Positions 60,567 to 64,000 of a DNA stretch of 64,000 nucleotides are shown here, one piece after another (the stretch's first letter is position 1; the number at the start of each line of letters is the position of its first letter). The DNA lies in the NCBI RefSeq assembly GCF_051014445.1, contig NW_027488378.1, positions 3,348,001 through 3,412,000 of the forward strand, in the 5' to 3' direction. Under the pieces are notes generated by a model, which made no database searches, was not told the DNA's origin, and was given only the letters and a program-made list of their open reading frames with translations. Position numbers and translations under genes: made by a program. Source of the stretch: Colletes latitarsis. Taxonomy: Eukaryota; Arthropoda; Insecta; Hymenoptera; Colletidae.

Positions 60567-62564
60567 TTGGACCACGCGCTTCCCTGTGTCCCTCGACCGC
60601 GCCGGAGGGGCCTCCTTCCATCCACGTTTGACGGGGGGGACTCCGGAATGGATGTCGAGGCGGCGGTCCCTGGACCGTCGTCTGCACTTCGGCCGGTCCC
60701 GTGCGAGGAGGAGAGTCCCGCCTCCGGAAATCCTTTGGTGGTCATGATGACCGAAGTCGTGCAAAGGGTTTCCGAGATGGCGGGGCACTTATCGGCCGTG
60801 GAGGGCCGGATAGATGCCCGCTTTGAAGCGGTTTGGCGGGCTGTGTCCCGCCCGCCACTCGGGAGAGGTCAACTGGCCCCAGCTGCATCCGTGGGAGCGG
60901 CCCCGGCCCCGGCGAACTCATCGAAATGTGCTAAGCCGGCGGAGACAGTTACGGTAAAAGGGAAGACGAAGGGAGCCGCAGTGGCAAAACATGGGGGCGC
61001 GTCAGCCCCCGTGAAAGCGCCCGGGGCACCCGCAAAGCCAACCCCGGCGAGGAGTGGTGCTGGTAATTGCCCCGCATCCGCCCCGAAATCGAAGGCGCCA
61101 ACGAAGGCCGCGCAAAGTCCCCCTCAGCCACCTCCCAGGGCGGATAGCGGCATGTCCGCCCGACCCGCGAAGGACACCGCGCCACAGCCCGTCCCTGCCC
61201 CCACCAGTGGTGTGTTGGGCTCCTGGGCTGAGGTTGTTAGGAGGGGTAAAGGCAAAGGCGGTGATAGGGGTTCGACTCCTACCGCAGCCTCCGCGAAAAG
61301 CGGGAAACTACCCGCAGCCAACCGGCCAGCCGCAAATACTGCAGCTGCCAGTAAGAGGAAGGTTGGTGCCCAGCCCGCGGCGGTCAAGGTACCGAGGCTG
61401 CCGAAAAATGCGGCTGTCTCGGTGACCGCCGCCGCTGGGCGCGAAAAGGATTTGGGCCCCTTACTTACAAGGGTGATGCCCGGGATCTGCAAAGATCTCG
61501 GGATCACAGGGATGCGTCCAACCAGGGCGGTCACCGGGGCGCTGCTTCTAGCGATCCCCGGCGAAAAGGGAAAGGAGAAGGCGACAGCCCTGAGGGCGCG
61601 TCTCGAGGGGGCCCTTCAGGTCGAGGGTGTTCGGGTGGCTTGCCCCCAAAAACAGGCCGAGTTAAGGGTGTCCGGCCTGTCGGAGGCAGCCACCCAGCAG
61701 GCTGTCAGGGAGGCCCTTGCCACAGCCGGGGGTTGCGGCGAAGCGGAGGTCAACGTTGGTGACCTCCGTCGGGACAGCTCGGGCATGTTTACTGCCTGGG
61801 CCCGCTGTCCCCTTCGCGCTGCAACCAAGCTCGCGAAGTCCGGCCGACTTATGGTCGGCTTCTTCGAGGCCCGGCTGGCAGTCCTCGCAGCGAGGCCGCT
61901 GCAGTGTCACCGCTGCCTAGAGTTCGGCCATGTCCGGCAGCGGTGCACCAGCACCGTTGATCGCAGCGGCGTCTGCTACCGCTGCGGAGGGGCCTCTCAC
62001 ACTGCGCGGGAGTGCACGGCCGCCCCTAAATGCCCCCTTTGTGTGGGCTTGGGGCGGCCAGCGGATCACCGAATGGGTGGGGCGGCGTGCCGTCCCCCCA
62101 AACGGAAGGGGAAGAAGACAAGGGGTGCGGTTGTGCCCCCATCCACGGTGCCGGCTGGTGTTGAGCCGGCACCGCTGTCCGTCGCGATGGATGTTCAGGG
62201 GGCGGCTTGTTCCCAGCCGTCCCCTGCTGTGGCGTCGGGGTTTACTCCCGCCCCAGCACCTGTCGCGGCGGCAGTGAAGGTGGTAGGGTGTGCACCCGCA
62301 CCCCCGCCGATGACGGAGATGATGGAGGTGGATGTGGCGCCTAACGACTCAGCGCCCTCCACCTCCACGAAATCGGAAGGCGTGCTGTCTGGTGGGGGTG
62401 CTGCAGAGCCCCCACCACAAGCGGCAGCACAGTCGCCGTGCGGGTCAGAGCCCCTTAGTCGTGGGGTGATGGCCTCGTACGGCGGCAAAGATCCGGGGCG
62501 CGCAGAGGCGCCCCTAAACGTTGGAAGGGGAGGCCTGGAGGAGGCCGCGGGTGAGACCCGATAA
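60564..62564 (+). CDS. ORF1 of copy 2: N-terminally truncated gag-like protein (666-aa open frame)
   Basis: Corresponds to residues ~355-1021 of the copy 1 ORF1. The ATG used here (60564-60566) is not from the element: it is the ATG inside the satellite's TTATG at the junction, and happens to be in frame. The coiled-coil region and basic N-terminus are missing. The R1-type gag domain (~290-445) and three knuckles are intact: C448-C451-H456-C461, C471-C474-H479-C484 and C490-C493-H502-C509. Residues ~100-270 are Ala/Pro/Lys-rich and only loosely similar to copy 1, whereas from ~275 onward the two are nearly identical. It ends in TAATG overlapping ORF2. Whether this frame is expressed is unknown; it should be treated as a 5'-truncated gene. 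Confidence 0.85.
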   Translation: MLDHALPCVPRPRRRGLLPSTFDGGDSGMDVEAAVPGPSSALRPVPCEEESPASGNPLVVMMTEVVQRVSEMAGHLSAVEGRIDARFEAVWRAVSRPPLGRGQLAPAASVGAAPAPANSSKCAKPAETVTVKGKTKGAAVAKHGGASAPVKAPGAPAKPTPARSGAGNCPASAPKSKAPTKAAQSPPQPPPRADSGMSARPAKDTAPQPVPAPTSGVLGSWAEVVRRGKGKGGDRGSTPTAASAKSGKLPAANRPAANTAAASKRKVGAQPAAVKVPRLPKNAAVSVTAAAGREKDLGPLLTRVMPGICKDLGITGMRPTRAVTGALLLAIPGEKGKEKATALRARLEGALQVEGVRVACPQKQAELRVSGLSEAATQQAVREALATAGGCGEAEVNVGDLRRDSSGMFTAWARCPLRAATKLAKSGRLMVGFFEARLAVLAARPLQCHRCLEFGHVRQRCTSTVDRSGVCYRCGGASHTARECTAAPKCPLCVGLGRPADHRMGGAACRPPKRKGKKTRGAVVPPSTVPAGVEPAPLSVAMDVQGAACSQPSPAVASGFTPAPAPVAAAVKVVGCAPAPPPMTEMMEVDVAPNDSAPSTSTKSEGVLSGGGAAEPPPQAAAQSPCGSEPLSRGVMASYGGKDPGRAEAPLNVGRGGLEEAAGETR

Positions 62565-64000
62565 TGTCTCAACGCCTCCTCCAGGTCAATTTGAACCACT
62601 GCCGGGGGGCCCAGGATCTCATGCTTCAAACCCTCCGGCAGTGGAACATTGGGATGGCCGTGATCGCCGAGCCCTACCGTGTCCCCAAACACCCAGCTTG
62701 GGTAGGGGACCTTAACGGTGTCTCGGCGATCACTTGGCAGTACGGACGCGGCACGCTGCCGTGCTCTGTCGTGGGGAGGGGCCACGGTTTTGTGGCGGTG
62801 AAGTGGGGGGAACTGGTGATTGCCGGGTGTTACGCGTCGCCCGCTATGGGCCTCAGCGAATTTGAGGCGTACCTCGACGAGGTGGGGAGACGCATCTCCC
62901 TACATCTCGCCAGTGGGGTACTCGTCCTGGGTGATTTCAACGCCCACGCTGCAGCGTGGGGCTGCCCCAGGACGACCGTGAAGGGCGACGCGATGCTCGA
63001 ATGGGCGGCGGGTCACGGCCTCGTAGTTTTGAATGAAGGGGCCGTGAGCACGTGCGTGCACGCGCGGGGCGAGTCGATCGTCGACATTTCGTTGGCGAGC
63101 CCCGCCATAGCGCGCCGTGTGTCCGACTGGAGGGTTGCGGAAGAGGTGGCCACGTTAAGCGACCACCTCTATATAACGTTTACCGTATCCGCGACCCCCG
63201 GCGTAAATGGACCCCGCCAACCGGGCAGGGAAGTACACCTGGCGCCACGCTGGTCCGCCAAGAGGCTGGACCCGGACGCCCTAGCGATGGCAGCCTCCGT
63301 TGTGGCATGGCAGGAGATGCCACGCCGGACCCTCGGCAATCCTTCTGCTGGGGCGCGTTGGTTCCGCGAGACTATGACGTCCTTATGCGACGCAGTCATT
63401 CCGCGGGCCACCGCCCCGAGCCGAGGGGGGTCCGTGTACTGGTGGTCGGGCGAGATCGAGGACTTACGCACTCGGTGTGTCCTCGCTCGACGCCAGTACA
63501 CCCGCGCCAGGAGACGGCGCGGGGCGACGGAGGCAGAGGTGGTGAGGTTGCGCGGGGAATTTTCCCTGGCGCGAAGGACCCTCCGCCGGGCCATCGCAAC
63601 CGCGAAAGCCCAGGCATGGACGGAGCTCCTCGGCTCTCTGGATGCAAATCCATGGGGGCGCCCTTATCATATGGTCGCAGGGAAGATGCGATCATGGGCG
63701 CCCCCGATCACAGAGAGTCTCGACCCCCAGCTGCTCGGGGAAACTATGCGCGTCCTCTTCCCCGTTGGGGGAGAGGCGTTCCTGCATCCCCCCGAGCCAC
63801 AGCCGGATCACCCGCCTTGGTGGTCCGACGAACTGGGGGTCTCCGAGGAGGAGCTGGCCAGGGCCGTCCGGAGAATGGCTGCCAAGAAGACGGCGCCAGG
63901 ACCGGACGGCATACCTGGCAGGGCCTGGGCAGTAGCGGTGGGCGTTCTGGGGGCCGGGCTGATTAGCGTCTTTGACGCGTGCCTGCGGACCGGTCAGTTC
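60567..64000 (+). mobile_element. R1-clade non-LTR retrotransposon, copy 2, 5'-truncated and cut by the window end
   Basis: Satellite reading ...GGTCTGGGTTATG changes at about 60567 into sequence matching copy 1 from about 12055, in the middle of ORF1. The 5' UTR and the first ~350 codons are absent, as expected from incomplete reverse transcription. The junction lies within about 3-4 bases of the same monomer register as copy 1 (after the TTAGGTCTGGG pair, in TTATG). Orientation is the same. It runs off the window inside the reverse transcriptase; its 3' end, poly(A) and 3' target-site duplication are not visible. ORF1 C-terminus and ORF2 are very close to copy 1, while the ORF1 middle differs much more. 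Confidence 0.93.
62564..64000 (+). CDS. ORF2 of copy 2: AP-like endonuclease and start of reverse transcriptase (partial, open to window end)
   Basis: Starts at the ATG of the TAATG overlap with ORF1 and stays open for 479 codons to the last base, as I checked codon by codon. The endonuclease is complete and keeps its catalytic landmarks: N9 in LLQVNLNHC, E36 in AEPY, GCYASP (88-93), GDFNAH (123-128), D174 in SIVDISLAS and S199-D200-H201 in TLSDHLYITF. The inter-domain region follows, then the reverse transcriptase begins with KKTAPGPDGIPG near the right edge. Unlike copy 1 it has no 25-bp deletion, so this copy shows the undamaged endonuclease. The remaining reverse transcriptase (palm, YADD) and Cys-His motif lie outside the window. 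Confidence 0.92.
   Translation, partial: MSQRLLQVNLNHCRGAQDLMLQTLRQWNIGMAVIAEPYRVPKHPAWVGDLNGVSAITWQYGRGTLPCSVVGRGHGFVAVKWGELVIAGCYASPAMGLSEFEAYLDEVGRRISLHLASGVLVLGDFNAHAAAWGCPRTTVKGDAMLEWAAGHGLVVLNEGAVSTCVHARGESIVDISLASPAIARRVSDWRVAEEVATLSDHLYITFTVSATPGVNGPRQPGREVHLAPRWSAKRLDPDALAMAASVVAWQEMPRRTLGNPSAGARWFRETMTSLCDAVIPRATAPSRGGSVYWWSGEIEDLRTRCVLARRQYTRARRRRGATEAEVVRLRGEFSLARRTLRRAIATAKAQAWTELLGSLDANPWGRPYHMVAGKMRSWAPPITESLDPQLLGETMRVLFPVGGEAFLHPPEPQPDHPPWWSDELGVSEEELARAVRRMAAKKTAPGPDGIPGRAWAVAVGVLGAGLISVFDACLRTGQF

Overview
The window is an arthropod-type (most likely insect) heterochromatic region. It is made of one tandem satellite family of about 176 bp per unit, interrupted by two copies of one non-LTR retrotransposon. 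There is no sign of prokaryotic genes, and I found no cellular protein-coding gene, tRNA or rRNA. Every repeat unit carries up to two copies of the 11-base motif TTAGGTCTGGG. This begins with the canonical insect telomere word TTAGG; from memory, 11-base variants of it have been reported as telomere motifs in some Hymenoptera. A hymenopteran (or other insect) subtelomere is therefore the best guess, not a proof. If it is subtelomeric, the G-rich strand points to the right end of the window.

Layout: 1-10658 is the left satellite array (about 60 units, with a 1573-bp higher-order repeat and a 1.94-kb segmental duplication). 10659-17609 is a near full-length R1-clade (TRAS/R1-like) element of about 6.95 kb. 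It has a structured 5' UTR, a gag-like ORF1 with three zinc knuckles, an ORF2 with AP-type endonuclease, reverse transcriptase and a C-terminal Cys-His motif, a structured 3' UTR and a 19-base poly(A). A 16-base target-site duplication lies within the telomere-like motif. 17610-60566 is the right satellite array (about 244 units), with an 18-unit (3168-bp) higher-order repeat, repeated 2.6-kb blocks and a 6.4-kb near-identical duplication. 60567-64000 is a second, 5'-truncated copy of the same element, cut by the window end.

How it works together: the two insertions sit on the same strand, immediately after the TTAGGTCTGGG pair of a monomer and within a few bases of the same register. The element therefore looks site-specific for the telomere-like motif of the satellite, much as TRAS/SART elements of silkworm target TTAGG telomere repeats. 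Copy 1 has an intact ORF1, but its ORF2 is broken by a 25-bp deletion in the endonuclease domain. Copy 2 has lost the 5' UTR and the first third of ORF1, but its visible ORF2 is open to the window end. The element is GC-rich and the satellite AT-richer, so the boundaries are sharp by eye. All identities were judged by eye; no alignments or database searches were run.
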